A stretch of DNA of 64,000 bases from Porticoccaceae bacterium (GCA_902557735.1 CACEBC010000004.1:1-64000); one strand, 5' to 3'. Positions 42,704 to 52,040 are shown, counted from the stretch's first letter. Numbers and translations are program-made. Notes: generated from the letters alone by a model not told the origin.

Positions 42704-45310
42704 ATGATTCGTAGCAGTCGTTATCTCATGTGCGTATACGCAGCAGTATCGTTTGGTTTAGGTATGGGTGCTTCGTACTCATCTAAATCACTTGCGCAAT
42801 TGGAAGAAATTGTCGTAACCGCTCGCGCGAGAACGGAGAGTCTGCAGGATGTGCCAGCGACAATTACCGCTTTTACGGAGAACCAGATTCAAAATATGGG
42901 CGTGCAGCGCGCCGAGGATTTTGTAGCCATGACTCCTGGCGTGACTTTGGTAAATACTGTCGAGGCAGGTGACACACAGCTAAGCATAAGAGGTATTAAT
43001 GGAGCTAGGGATGCCGAGACAAACTTTGCTTTGGTTATTGACGGAGTTCTCTACACCAACCCATCTGCGTTTAACCGGGAGTATCCAGATCTGTCGCAAA
43101 TTGAAGTGCTCAAGGGACCGCAAGGGGCGCTGTACGGTCGATCTGCGGCCGCTGGAGCCATAATCATGTCAACAAAAAAACCAACTGATGCGGCTGAGGG
43201 CAGTGTTAAAATATCGGGGGCAGAGCATGGCACAACCACTGCAATGGCTACATTTGCAGGCCCATTGGGTGACCATTCCGCGGCTAGAGTGACGATAGAT
43301 CATCGGAAAACCGACGGACATTTGACTAATGTTTATCTCAATGATGATGTTGTTAATGATTACGAAGAGACTGGAGTAAGCGCTAGAGTTAGCTTTGAGC
43401 CAAACGATACAACTAGTGTCGATGTAAAGTTGCGCTATTCTGAAATAGATGCCGCGTCCATTGCTTTCAACGCAGCTTTTGAGCTTCCGTTTTTTGTTCC
43501 GGCTTTGGAGGGTTTGCGCGGGCTTGGTTTTGTTCCTGAGGCCGCCGCCATTGATGTAAATGAGTTTGACTGGGTTTTCTCCCCCAATGTGGATCCGCAG
43601 AATGAGCAGGAAACGTTGGAATTTTCTGTAAAACTTGATAAAGACATTGGGTTAGGGACCCTGACTGCCTGGGCCTTGTATTCTGATCAGGAACAATTTT
43701 TTCTGGCCGATGGCACATCGGGAGCATTTGCGTTTTACTATGGGAAGGAACATTGTGCTCAGTCAGCTGCCGCAAGGTCTCTCTTCTTGGGTGATGCGAC
43801 TCCTATGCAGCAGCCCGCTTATAATTTGCAGGCGGCTATGGTACCCGGCGTGGATCCCTTCTTGCCACCATATAGCCCGACGACCTGCGACGGCTACCAG
43901 TTTCAGGTCCGCAATCAAGAAGACTTGAGCTTTCAAGTTCAATTAACATCTGACGACGACAGTGAACTGAGATGGCAAGTTGGCGCCTACTATCTTAACA
44001 TCGAGAGGACGGTTGGAGTGGCTCAATTGGAGGATGACGGACGGTCAAACTTGCCGACTTCGCTGGTAAATGAGTTGACTGACGCGTTGGTGCTTGATGA
44101 TTTTACGACTGACGTTTATGCCTTTTTCGGGTCGGTAAATTATGACCTAAGTGATCGGACAGAGCTATCATTCGCTCTTCGCTATGATAAAGAAGAAAGA
44201 GAGGTCGATAATGGCGTTCCCAGTCCAGCCGACGGCTATTTATCGACTTCAATTAATTGGTGCCCCACGATGTTCTCTGGTGGCTGTACCCTAAATGGCG
44301 AACCGCTAACTGGGACTCCTTGGAATCCAGCTTTCATAAACTTGGCGACGGGCGAAGTCAGTGCCTCAGTGGACTCTCGTAAAGAGAGTTTTGACGAGAT
44401 TCAACCGAAGATAAGTATGACATATGACTTGAGTGATCAAACCACGCTCTTCGCGAGTTGGGGGGTAGGATTCAAAACGGGAGGCTTCAACAACCTTGGG
44501 GCCCAGCAGATGATAGAGTTGTTCTTTGTTAATCCTGATGGTCTTCCAGTCGCACCTCCTGAGGTTTATGAGAAAGAAACCTCAAGTGCCTTCGAACTGG
44601 GATTCCGATCAACCATGGCTGATGGCGACGTGCAGTTGAACGGCGCTTTATTTCGGACTGAAGTTGATGATATGCAGTTCTTTGAATTCTATCCAGGCCC
44701 CTTCGGTCTCTTACGCGTGGTGGAGAATATTGATGAGGCAACGCTTGAAGGGTTCGAAGTCGATCTTTCTTGGCAAGTAAGTGACGCAATTCGCCTTGAT
44801 GCAGGTTATAGTCGAATCGATGGCGAGATCGACAAGATGACAGTGCGTCCTTATGTGGCAGGAAATGAGGTGCCTAACGCGCCCGACCATACCGCCAACA
44901 TCGCGCTCACATTGGAACAGGAGGTCACCGGCGGCCTAAATTCAATGGTCCGATTAGAGTACGCTTACCATGGCGACGTCTTTTATCATGTAGTGCAGGG
45001 CAGTGATTTGGATTCCCCTCGCTCATTTGATTCCATTATTGGGCCAGAAGGGCTGCCATATGAAGTGCCAGCTATGCTGCAACTCGGTGGACTCGCCACT
45101 AGTTACGCAAATACCAAGGTTGAAGGCTACGGACTCGTGAATTTGAGGGCCAGTCTATCAGGTGAGAGTTGGAAAGCGACTTTATTTGCGCGTAATCTTA
45201 TGGATAAGGAATATCCTGCCGAAGTGATTTTGGCGCCAGAGTTTGGTGGGGCTTTTGTTCACCCCAGCGCTGCTAGGGTCGCGGGCGTCGAGCTAGAATA
45301 CATGTTTTAG
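42704..45310 (+). CDS. TonB-dependent receptor 1
   Basis: This outer-membrane receptor has 868 residues and would import a large or scarce substrate using TonB energy. There is a signal peptide (about residues 1-28), then a TonB-box-like EEIVVTARA and the plug domain (ITAFTENQIQNMGVQRAEDF, LSIRGINGARDAE, LKGPQGALYGRSAAAG). A 22-strand barrel of about 700 residues follows, ending in ELEYMF with the expected C-terminal Phe. GGGGAG lies before ATG 42704. It belongs to the large group without a siderophore signature, so substrate is open. Its place at the end of the catabolic region suggests it takes up that pathway's substrate. Confidence 0.95.
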   Translation: MIRSSRYLMCVYAAVSFGLGMGASYSSKSLAQLEEIVVTARARTESLQDVPATITAFTENQIQNMGVQRAEDFVAMTPGVTLVNTVEAGDTQLSIRGINGARDAETNFALVIDGVLYTNPSAFNREYPDLSQIEVLKGPQGALYGRSAAAGAIIMSTKKPTDAAEGSVKISGAEHGTTTAMATFAGPLGDHSAARVTIDHRKTDGHLTNVYLNDDVVNDYEETGVSARVSFEPNDTTSVDVKLRYSEIDAASIAFNAAFELPFFVPALEGLRGLGFVPEAAAIDVNEFDWVFSPNVDPQNEQETLEFSVKLDKDIGLGTLTAWALYSDQEQFFLADGTSGAFAFYYGKEHCAQSAAARSLFLGDATPMQQPAYNLQAAMVPGVDPFLPPYSPTTCDGYQFQVRNQEDLSFQVQLTSDDDSELRWQVGAYYLNIERTVGVAQLEDDGRSNLPTSLVNELTDALVLDDFTTDVYAFFGSVNYDLSDRTELSFALRYDKEEREVDNGVPSPADGYLSTSINWCPTMFSGGCTLNGEPLTGTPWNPAFINLATGEVSASVDSRKESFDEIQPKISMTYDLSDQTTLFASWGVGFKTGGFNNLGAQQMIELFFVNPDGLPVAPPEVYEKETSSAFELGFRSTMADGDVQLNGALFRTEVDDMQFFEFYPGPFGLLRVVENIDEATLEGFEVDLSWQVSDAIRLDAGYSRIDGEIDKMTVRPYVAGNEVPNAPDHTANIALTLEQEVTGGLNSMVRLEYAYHGDVFYHVVQGSDLDSPRSFDSIIGPEGLPYEVPAMLQLGGLATSYANTKVEGYGLVNLRASLSGESWKATLFARNLMDKEYPAEVILAPEFGGAFVHPSAARVAGVELEYMF

Positions 45311-45839
45311 GCAAAGCGTGCTCAGCAGGGTATTGGTCCGTGAATACTTTGAAAAATATGGCCTCAGACCCACCAGCTAGGTACAAAGCCGCGCTTTTGG
45401 GGATGGGTTTGAGGAAACGAGTTAAAATTATAGTGTCGATACCCTTTGACGAGGTTGGAGTTTCAAATCGCGCATAGAAGCTCCTACATGCAGTCATTGG
45501 AGGTGGTATAACGGTGAGATTTTGTTGCTGTTCCGCGAGGTGTCTCGTTGGGTGAAAGTTATTACGGTACGATGTTTGTCCACATGAGCGTTTTCGAAGT
45601 TGGACTGTCGGCTGCGAAAGACGATTAAGATGAGGTATGTATTGATGCCGTGAGTGACTCTGTAATATATGCTTTGAGATCGCGATTGAAGATTCTGGTT
45701 CTTGGTCCAGGATAAGCCGCTCTCCATATCGCTTGCATGTTTTTTTCACCAGTTCAGCGTTATCGTCATGTGGGATGAATGGTTTCATCTATACAAAAAA
45801 GTTCTGACCGAGCATAAGCTGGAGTCACATTGCGTCTGA
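45311..45839. other. Gene-free stretch, probably decayed coding sequence
   Basis: These 529 bases hold no convincing intact gene. A minus-strand frame of 171 codons (45273-45788) covers it but has no recognisable domain, overlaps the receptor 3' end and lacks a good start. Directly downstream lies only the C-terminal half of an Asp/Glu/hydantoin racemase, so part of this stretch may be its decayed N-terminal half; the plus-strand frames carry several stops. Confidence 0.45.
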
Positions 45840-46157
45840 TTGTGGTCTATCAACTCGAGGCCCGATCTTGAAGAGTTATTGGAAGTCAAAGAACATGTTA
45901 TTTTTGAGAAGCTGGATCAAGAGACACTCGAGGCAGTCGAGGAGGATGGCACCGCTGTGATTATTTTGGGACCCACTTCAATGCATCAGTCACATAGTTT
46001 CTTGCAGCAAGCTCTCCCCGTTTCAGTGATAGATCCAGGGCTGATTGGCTATAAACTTTGTGAGATATTCCTTGAAACTGGCTTGTCGCACAGTAAAACT
46101 GCTTTTCCTGCGCCGCAGCAGCCAAATAATGGATTAATTGTATCTAGGATTCCCTGA
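45840..46157 (+). pseudogene. C-terminal remnant of an Asp/Glu/hydantoin racemase family gene
   Basis: The open frame of 105 codons contains the C-terminal half of an aspartate/glutamate/hydantoin racemase-type protein: LEAVEEDGTAVIILGPTSM carries the region of the second catalytic residue, and VSVIDPGLIGYK then ETGLSHSKTAFPAP match the family end. Full-length members have about 230-250 residues, so roughly 130 N-terminal residues are missing. The motif position normally held by the catalytic Cys (LGC) reads LGP, so activity is unlikely. The true start cannot be defined. A hydantoin racemase would fit the HyuA/HyuB genes of this region, but this copy looks dead. Confidence 0.6.
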
Positions 46158-46179
46158 CACTCAAGTATTGGAGGCTTTG

Positions 46180-46572
46180 ATGAGCGACCTACCCTATGAA
46201 TATTATATAGATATCGTCACGAAGCGATATTTTCACGCCGTGGATAATTATGATTTGGAAGGTGTTCTAGATTGTTTCCATTCAGACGCGTCTCTGAGTG
46301 AGGTAACCACTATGACCAAACATGCTGGAAGAGATCAGGGTATCAAGACGATGTTCGAGGGCCTATTTGACTCGTTCTCCCATATTTGGCATGGCAATTT
46401 TGTGCACACCACCGATGCAGAGAGTCAGTCGATATGCTCTCAATTCACTGTCTTGATAACACCCCGTGATAGTGAGGAACTTCGTTACGAAAACTGCAAC
46501 CGTTTTTATTTGCGGGATGGTAAGTTCTCTGAAGTATTCGTCTACATGAGCGGCGATAATTTGCTTCGATAA
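46180..46572 (+). CDS. NTF2-like/SnoaL-type small protein A
   Basis: This 130-residue protein has the NTF2-like (SnoaL) cone fold, recognised from the N-terminal YFHAVDNYDLEGVLDCFHSD, the central HAGRDQGIKTMFEGLFDSF and the C-terminal NRFYLRDGKFSEVFVYMSG. Such proteins serve as isomerases, cyclases, dehydratases or small-subunit-like partners of ring-hydroxylating enzymes. The frame opens at 46138, but ATG 46180, with GGAGG 5 bases upstream, is the clear start. The next gene is a close paralogue. Function unknown; enzymatic help in the local catabolic pathways is possible. Confidence 0.82.
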   Translation: MSDLPYEYYIDIVTKRYFHAVDNYDLEGVLDCFHSDASLSEVTTMTKHAGRDQGIKTMFEGLFDSFSHIWHGNFVHTTDAESQSICSQFTVLITPRDSEELRYENCNRFYLRDGKFSEVFVYMSGDNLLR

Positions 46573-46616
46573 GCGCAAGTGTATTAGAAACTAAATTTAC
46601 ATTTAGGAGGGCACAC

Positions 46617-47015
46617 ATGCAATATCAATCTGCAATGTCACGAGAAGAGCTTGAGGATTTGGCGTTGAACCAATATTTTGCTAACGTGGATGCTAAAGAC
46701 CTCGACGCGGTGTTAGATTGTTTTCATGATAGTGCTATGTTAACAGTTCAAACAGCTTTCGCAGTCCATTCTGGTAAAGATAACATTCGACGCATGTTCA
46801 TAGACTTCATGGACAGCTTTAAGACCATTGTTCATAAAGATTTCATTACCACGGTTGATACTAAAAACAGTCGAATCAGCGCTTGCTTTACAGCCGAACT
46901 GGAAGAGCCTGAAGGAAATATCATTGTTTTGCAAAATACTAATTTCTGGCGTATCCGAGAGGGAAAATTTCAAGAAGTTTATGTTTATATGAGTGGCTCG
47001 AACCCACTTGTATAG
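46617..47015 (+). CDS. NTF2-like/SnoaL-type small protein B, paralogue of A
   Basis: The 132-residue product aligns over its whole length with the preceding gene: YFANVDAKDLDAVLDCFHDS, HSGKDNIRRMFIDFMDSF and NFWRIREGKFQEVYVYMSG correspond to the same segments there. AGGAGGGC lies just before ATG 46617, and the genes are 44 bases apart. This looks like a tandem duplication followed by divergence. The pair may form a heteromeric NTF2-fold complex. Function unknown. Confidence 0.82.
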   Translation: MQYQSAMSREELEDLALNQYFANVDAKDLDAVLDCFHDSAMLTVQTAFAVHSGKDNIRRMFIDFMDSFKTIVHKDFITTVDTKNSRISACFTAELEEPEGNIIVLQNTNFWRIREGKFQEVYVYMSGSNPLV

Positions 47016-47246
47016 CAAAAGTGCCGACCATAATGTATTTCCCAGAACATTTTAATGAGATGACTTTACCAAAGAGTGTTTTTAAGACTCTCTGCAAATA
47101 GTCCTCAGTTGCAACTTGGTTACTTTCACTGCCGGTGTTAAGCTTTCTTTCGCTGTTCAATGAGCTTAAGGTGTGCTTCCCAACTGCTGCATTCCAAGCG
47201 ATTCAATATAAAAAATATAAAGGGCCATGCGGTTAATGGAGGACTG

Positions 47247-48113
47247 ATGTCTATTCACTGGTATCCGGGTCACATGCACAAGGCTACAAAGGAAATGGCC
47301 AAGGTTTTGCCAAGCGTGGACGCAGTTATTGAAATTTTAGATGCTCGCATTCCTTTCAGTAGCTCGAATCCCGTTATTTCGTCCATGAGTACCAATAAGC
47401 CCGTCATCAAGCTGATGGCAAAATCGGATCTTGCAGACAATAAAGTCACCGATATGTGGCGGATGCGTTTTGAGGAAGATCAAAAAACCAAAACTTTAGC
47501 TGTGGATTTGAAATCGGAACATGTTTGCGAACAAGTGGTAAAGCTATGCAATAAATTAGCTCCGAAGAAGGAGGGCTCATCTAGCTTGATTATGGTTGTT
47601 GGTATTCCCAATGTCGGCAAATCTACTTTGATAAACAACCTGGCTGGGCGCCATGTTGCTAAGACTGGAGACGAGCCCGCAATAACGAAGGGTCAGCAGC
47701 GCATTAATTTAAGGAATGGCATCATGCTTTTAGATACGCCCGGAATTCTATGGCCAAAAGTGAAAAACTTGCCCAGCAGCTTCCGACTTGCCACCGTCGG
47801 CGCGATCAAGAATACCGCGATGACTTACGAGGAGGTGGCATTTTTTGCTTTGGATTACATCAAACGAGAATACCCTTTGCTCTTAAAAACTAGGTTCGAA
47901 CAGGCGAACTTCCCAGCATCAGAGCTTGAGTTGCTGGAGATGATAGGGTTGCAGAGGGGATGCCTGAGTTCGGGCGGACGAATTGATTTGGAACGCGCTG
48001 CCACTATTTTCATTAACGAACTTAGGGCCGGTATTTTGGGAGAGGTCAGTTATGAGACCCCAGATATGATCGACGCCGAATTGTCCGAGGAATTCGGAGG
48101 AGATGCAAGTTAA
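47247..48113 (+). CDS. Circularly permuted GTPase, RbgA/YlqF type
   Basis: This GTPase of 288 residues has the permuted motif order G4-G5-G1-G2-G3. KSD of G4 (MAKSDLAD) comes before the G1 loop VGIPNVGKSTLINNL and G3 in LLDTPGILWP. The N-terminal SIHWYPGHMHKATKEM is the signature of YlqF/RbgA, which assists late assembly of the large ribosomal subunit. ATG 47247 with GGAGG at 47238-47242 is preferred to the longer frame from 47160. It is a housekeeping gene between catabolic blocks and marks a boundary between them. Confidence 0.93.
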   Translation: MSIHWYPGHMHKATKEMAKVLPSVDAVIEILDARIPFSSSNPVISSMSTNKPVIKLMAKSDLADNKVTDMWRMRFEEDQKTKTLAVDLKSEHVCEQVVKLCNKLAPKKEGSSSLIMVVGIPNVGKSTLINNLAGRHVAKTGDEPAITKGQQRINLRNGIMLLDTPGILWPKVKNLPSSFRLATVGAIKNTAMTYEEVAFFALDYIKREYPLLLKTRFEQANFPASELELLEMIGLQRGCLSSGGRIDLERAATIFINELRAGILGEVSYETPDMIDAELSEEFGGDAS

Positions 48114-48228
48114 CTAATCTATTACTGAAATGGGAGTGCTCGGGATAAAGACAATAAGTTGATTGTCATTAATCTTAACGCTAATTCTGCCGATATCTTG
48201 AATAATCAAACTAAGGAGAGATTGAGTG

Positions 48229-48561
48229 ATGGGTGTACTGAAAAGAATCTTGTTAATATTGCTTTACCCTCTCGCCGCCGTGCTCTTGGTATTTCCTCAC
48301 GCATTAGGCCACTTATTTCATACACGACACCAGCTTTATTTTATTTTGTTAGCTATCGTTCTGTGTTTAGTGAATGGTTACGCTGGATACATGCAGGTGT
48401 TCGACGGTATGGATGCAATCATTGACTTTCAACTGCTTTGTTTGGCAGGAGCTCTTTATTTCCCCTTTCATTTTCTAATCACGTCGCCCTTTCAAGAGCT
48501 TTTCGGGGAGTTCCATCGAAAGATGCTGACTGCGATAATTGGTCCAGAGAGAAGATTTTGA
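48229..48561 (+). CDS. Small hydrophobic membrane protein, unknown family
   Basis: The 110-residue product has three probable membrane helices (about 5-25, 35-55 and 65-85), with a His-rich segment after the first helix (FPHALGHLFHTRHQL). I do not recognise a family. AGGAGA lies 10 bases before the GTG/ATG pair at 48226/48229. It follows the GTPase gene by about 115 bases on the same strand and is convergent with the Rieske oxygenase gene. Confidence 0.55.
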   Translation: MGVLKRILLILLYPLAAVLLVFPHALGHLFHTRHQLYFILLAIVLCLVNGYAGYMQVFDGMDAIIDFQLLCLAGALYFPFHFLITSPFQELFGEFHRKMLTAIIGPERRF

Positions 48562-48639
48562 GCATCTAGAACAGGACGGGTTGACCTTCGGGTGGTAACA
48601 GCACTAACTGCAAAACAAGCAATAGTTAGGTTCAAACAT

Positions 48640-50013
48640 TCATTCAATCTGGAGTCTTCGATTTAACTCGACATGAAAATGTCTGAGTCGTTGCTCCTGT
48701 TCGCCCCATAACTGACCTACAAACCCTTTCGATCGCATCCCTCGTTGCACTTTGGGAAGAAATGCAGCATCCTGACTTAGAACCAACCCTAAATTGGGAT
48801 CCTGATCTATATCATAATGCTCTGTAGGAGGTCGTAGGCGCCCACTAACGTCGGTACCCTCTGGCAGACCCATCCATAAAGGCGCTTTGGCGGCACCATC
48901 ACTTGGCAAAAACATCGTCATGGTGTCATAGAAAAAGCGCTCAGGGTCTTTTGGATGAGGAACAAACCGCATGATAAAGACACCTTCAGGATGACAACCT
49001 ATCTGAACGTTCGGAAAGATGCCTGTGGCCCAGCTGTCAGAGAGCTGTCCATCAACGAACCCTGAGTAATCTAGACCTTTCTCTTCTGCATAGCGACGTT
49101 TTGATTGTTGTATGGCTTCTCGAACATCAGCGGCGTTTCCTTTGAATTCGTCAGGGTCTAAGCCAGCCTCTCTCAGCATGAATTGCAGCCCCTCATTCAC
49201 CGATTTTTGGTCATGCAGACGCGGACTAGGTTGTCCTAATGGGACTATCATGCGGCTGGCACCAAACGCATACAAATCATATTGTACATTTAGATCTCCC
49301 ATGACGCCGCGTGTCTCAGGATGAACTGCATGCAGGTGATAGCTCTCATAAAAAGCCTCAACGCCCACCTTCCAATTGGATCCCCATTCGCTCACGACAT
49401 GCCTCACGACATTCATTTGGTCAATCCGATAGGCTTCGAGGTATCCCTCCGGCAAGCCTATCTCTTGATGAAGAGGTGACGGATCGTCTTGCAGGTTAAC
49501 AAAAATAATGCCGGCATATATCTCGCATGCAACTCCTACAAGTCCTGGTCTGTGTCCGATGAGTCGAGGATCAAAGGTATCTTCATCGGTGATTCTAATA
49601 AGATCGCCAGTATTCCTGAAGGTCCAGTTATGGAACGGACAAACAAAGACCTTCTGATTTCCTCTTGGCTCATTGACGAGCATTGCGCCTCTGTGACTGC
49701 AAACATTATAAAACGCTTTGATACCCTCTTTGGTAAGCGTAACAATGATCGATTCATCAAGAACTTCGAAGAGGAAGTAATCACCAACTTCACGGAGGTC
49801 TGAGACGACGCCTGCCAGAAGCCAACTTCTGGACCAAATCTTCTGCCATTCAGTTTGCATGCTTTCTTTGTCGAAATAGCCGTTCTTGCCATAACATTCA
49901 ACGCCTAAATCAATCGTGGGCTGCTTTGCCTCAAGAGACCCTCTGGGCGCATCTGGATTCAGCACCTTTGTTCGTTTATTTTTAGTTCTGCTCATGTGGG
50001 ATTCCATAGTCAA
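48640..50013 (-). CDS. Rieske non-heme iron oxygenase, large subunit
   Basis: This 457-residue aromatic-ring-hydroxylating-type oxygenase has a Rieske [2Fe-2S] domain near residues 70-150 (CSHRGAML and CPFHNWTF, i.e. C-x-H and C-x-x-H). In the catalytic domain the mononuclear iron histidines lie in ESYHLHAVHPE. No small (beta) subunit, ferredoxin or reductase gene is visible nearby, although NTF2-like proteins share the beta-subunit fold. It is the last gene of the minus-strand operon and overlaps the DUF35 gene by 4 bases. It may hydroxylate or demethylate an acid or alcohol before or after CoA activation. Substrate unknown. Confidence 0.92.
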   Translation of the reverse strand: MTMESHMSRTKNKRTKVLNPDAPRGSLEAKQPTIDLGVECYGKNGYFDKESMQTEWQKIWSRSWLLAGVVSDLREVGDYFLFEVLDESIIVTLTKEGIKAFYNVCSHRGAMLVNEPRGNQKVFVCPFHNWTFRNTGDLIRITDEDTFDPRLIGHRPGLVGVACEIYAGIIFVNLQDDPSPLHQEIGLPEGYLEAYRIDQMNVVRHVVSEWGSNWKVGVEAFYESYHLHAVHPETRGVMGDLNVQYDLYAFGASRMIVPLGQPSPRLHDQKSVNEGLQFMLREAGLDPDEFKGNAADVREAIQQSKRRYAEEKGLDYSGFVDGQLSDSWATGIFPNVQIGCHPEGVFIMRFVPHPKDPERFFYDTMTMFLPSDGAAKAPLWMGLPEGTDVSGRLRPPTEHYDIDQDPNLGLVLSQDAAFLPKVQRGMRSKGFVGQLWGEQEQRLRHFHVELNRRLQIE

Positions 50014-50402
50014 AGAATTCGAAAGACAGGCATTGTAATTTCTTCAGACCATTGCTCAAAAGCGACACTCACTTTTGAGCCAATCTTAACGGGTTTGTCT
50101 GCAATATCAACTATTGAGCTCATCATCCGTGGTCCCTCATCCAAATCTACAAGCGCTATAACATAGGGGCTCTGATAGGCTTTTGACACTGCCCGTGAAA
50201 CTATCGTGAAGCTTGCAATTGTTCCTTTGCCGGTAACGTCTACCCATTCTAAATCACTATGAGCGCAAGAACTGCAGAGTATTCTAGGATAGAATTGATG
50301 TCGTCTGCACTCAGGACAATATTGCAATCTGAGCAACCCTTTACTGCAGCCGTCCCAATAGGGTTGGCTGAGAGCAGTCACTATTGGTTGGATCTTATCC
50401 AT
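50010..50402 (-). CDS. DUF35 zinc-ribbon/OB-fold acyl-CoA-associated protein
   Basis: This 130-residue DUF35 protein has a rubredoxin-like zinc ribbon (C-x-x-C in YCPEC and in LCSSC) followed by an OB fold (GTIASFTIVSRAVSKAYQSP). Such proteins bind thiolase-like partners and acyl-CoA; in steroid side-chain breakdown the DUF35 part of ChsH2 activates the aldolase Ltp2. Here the gene directly follows a thiolase-like gene with no gap (stop and start adjoin) and overlaps the Rieske gene by 4 bases, so a complex with the thiolase-like protein is very likely. Confidence 0.92.
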   Translation of the reverse strand: MDKIQPIVTALSQPYWDGCSKGLLRLQYCPECRRHQFYPRILCSSCAHSDLEWVDVTGKGTIASFTIVSRAVSKAYQSPYVIALVDLDEGPRMMSSIVDIADKPVKIGSKVSVAFEQWSEEITMPVFRIL

Positions 50403-51575
50403 TTAATCCTCTTCGACACCCACAATCAGACTTGTGTGGCTTGACATAATACCCCCGGTCGCATGGACCAAAGCGACTTCAGGATTAACGATTTGTCTGG
50501 CTCTTGGCAATGAGTTACGTAACTGAAATACTGTTTCAGTGAGCGCAAACATTGAGCCGGGATTGCCGGGATGGCAATGGGACAGCATACCGCCATGAGT
50601 ATTGATAGGCAGAGATCCCTCGAGAGCGATTTCTCCTGACATTGCAAAAGCTCCGCCCTCACCTTTAGGACAAAAACCTAAATCCTCTAGCTCAACGATT
50701 ACTGTTGGTGTGAAACAATCATAGAGTTGGGCAAAATCAATATCTTTGGCAGTTAGGCCTGACATCTCGTACGCACGTTTGCCCGATTCGACTGCCGACG
50801 AGGTAGTCAGATCTTTTGCTTGGCTAATATGCTCGTGACCATGCCCCTCACCAACGCCAAGAATATAGACTGGACGGTGCGGAAAATCCTTGGCGCGATC
50901 TGCGGACGTTATTATTATTGCGGACCCACCATCTGAAACAAGCGAACAGTCGAGTAGATGAAGCGGATCCGCTATCATACGGGAATTAATAACATCTTCC
51001 ACAGAGATAGGGTCTTGCATTTGTGCTGAGGGGTTGAGGCCGGCATTTCGGCGGCATGTCACTGCAATACTGGCAAATTGTTCAGGCGTAGTACCATATT
51101 TTGCGGCGTGGGCTTGCCCAATCAAAGCATAATATGCTGGAACCGTGGGCCCGTAGGGTTGTTCATATTCAGGATGGCCTGATGCGGATTGTATCAGCAT
51201 AGCTCGTTCGCGGGTTAGCCCGCTCCGAAGGGAGTCAGCCATGGTAATAAGAATGACGTCGGCCATTCCGGTGGCTATCGCGGACGCGGCATGATGCACG
51301 GTTGTGAAAGTAGTACTTCCACCAGTGCCGACCGAAATACAGTAGCGAGGGAAGATCTGCAGGTACTCGGCGATAGCTTCGGCATGATACATGATGGGTT
51401 GCGCCATAGAGTTGCATGTGATCAGGCCATCTATCTGGTTTTTTTGCAAACCAGCGTCCTTCAGCGCTCGCATTGAGGCTTGAACGCAAAGCTCAGTAGC
51501 GGTCATGTTGGGCACTACACCGATTTCTGAATCGGCGGCGCCTACGATTGCTGTTTTGCCTCGAAGTGAGCTCAC
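50403..51575 (-). CDS. Thiolase-like (lipid-transfer/Ltp-type) protein lacking the nucleophilic cysteine
   Basis: The 390-residue product has the thiolase fold of the SCP-x/Ltp group: start TAIVGAADSEIGV, middle DGGSAIIITSADRA, LYDCFTPTVIVELEDLGF and NTHGGMLSHCHPGNPG. At the place of the usual nucleophile (N-C-x-T-G-S) the sequence reads VGTGGSTTF, with Gly instead of Cys. That loss is known in Ltp2-type retro-aldolases, which use tyrosines and need a DUF35 partner. I therefore infer a carbon-carbon cleaving aldolase rather than a thiolase, working with the adjoining DUF35 protein. Confidence is high for the fold and moderate for the reaction. Confidence 0.88.
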   Translation of the reverse strand: MSSLRGKTAIVGAADSEIGVVPNMTATELCVQASMRALKDAGLQKNQIDGLITCNSMAQPIMYHAEAIAEYLQIFPRYCISVGTGGSTTFTTVHHAASAIATGMADVILITMADSLRSGLTRERAMLIQSASGHPEYEQPYGPTVPAYYALIGQAHAAKYGTTPEQFASIAVTCRRNAGLNPSAQMQDPISVEDVINSRMIADPLHLLDCSLVSDGGSAIIITSADRAKDFPHRPVYILGVGEGHGHEHISQAKDLTTSSAVESGKRAYEMSGLTAKDIDFAQLYDCFTPTVIVELEDLGFCPKGEGGAFAMSGEIALEGSLPINTHGGMLSHCHPGNPGSMFALTETVFQLRNSLPRARQIVNPEVALVHATGGIMSSHTSLIVGVEED

Positions 51576-51600
51576 ACAAGTACCTGACGATTGACAATAA

Positions 51601-52032
51601 TTACGACGAGATTTCCACGGCAGCAGTGCCGGGCGAAACTACTTCATCCTTTGCATTTTTAATGAACACGTCAATGATGATTTCCTTTGTCTCCAAGTCG
51701 ATTGCTGTTATTGAGCCTCCAGAATACAGAGTTTCGCCTAAGTATGAGGCGATACGGTTTGAATAATCTATTGATTTGATTCGTCCATCTACACCTAACC
51801 ATTCCTCCAAGCATTGATGCATCCAGTCGCCCAATAGGGGTCCTGCTAACACCAACTCTGGATATCCTTCTACCTCTTTTGCATACGGATAATCAAAATG
51901 AATCCTGTGTGCGTTCCATAGCGAGGCGTTATAAAGAAAAAGTTGTTTGCTATCTGGACAAAAGCTCCGCCCGGGAAGCTCATAGCCCACACTTAGTTGT
52001 TCAATGCTGATTGATTTTTTCTTAATATCCAT
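51601..52032 (-). CDS. MaoC-like hot-dog hydratase subunit
   Basis: This 143-residue protein has the MaoC-like hot-dog fold, with the hydration-type segment LWNAHRIHFDYPYAKEVEG and the following LVLAGPLLGDWM. The usual D-x-x-x-x-H hydratase dyad appears as N-A-H-R-I-H-F-D, so the exact catalytic residues are uncertain. Paired with the neighbouring FAS1-like hydratase protein, it fits a heteromeric enoyl-CoA hydratase such as ChsH1-ChsH2. It lies 25 bases upstream of the thiolase-like gene in the operon. It would add water to an enoyl-CoA before retro-aldol cleavage. Confidence 0.82.
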   Translation of the reverse strand: MDIKKKSISIEQLSVGYELPGRSFCPDSKQLFLYNASLWNAHRIHFDYPYAKEVEGYPELVLAGPLLGDWMHQCLEEWLGVDGRIKSIDYSNRIASYLGETLYSGGSITAIDLETKEIIIDVFIKNAKDEVVSPGTAAVEISS

Positions 52033-52040
52033 TTGTTAAT

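Noticed and set aside
45273-45788. Minus-strand open frame of 171 codons downstream of TonB-dependent receptor 1
   Set aside because: No recognisable domain, no good ribosome-binding site, overlaps the receptor 3' end and lies in a stretch that looks decayed; described as part of the gene-free region.
50403-51575. Annotation as acetyl-CoA acetyltransferase
   Set aside because: The nucleophilic cysteine is not where it should be, and the DUF35 neighbour points to an Ltp-type aldolase.
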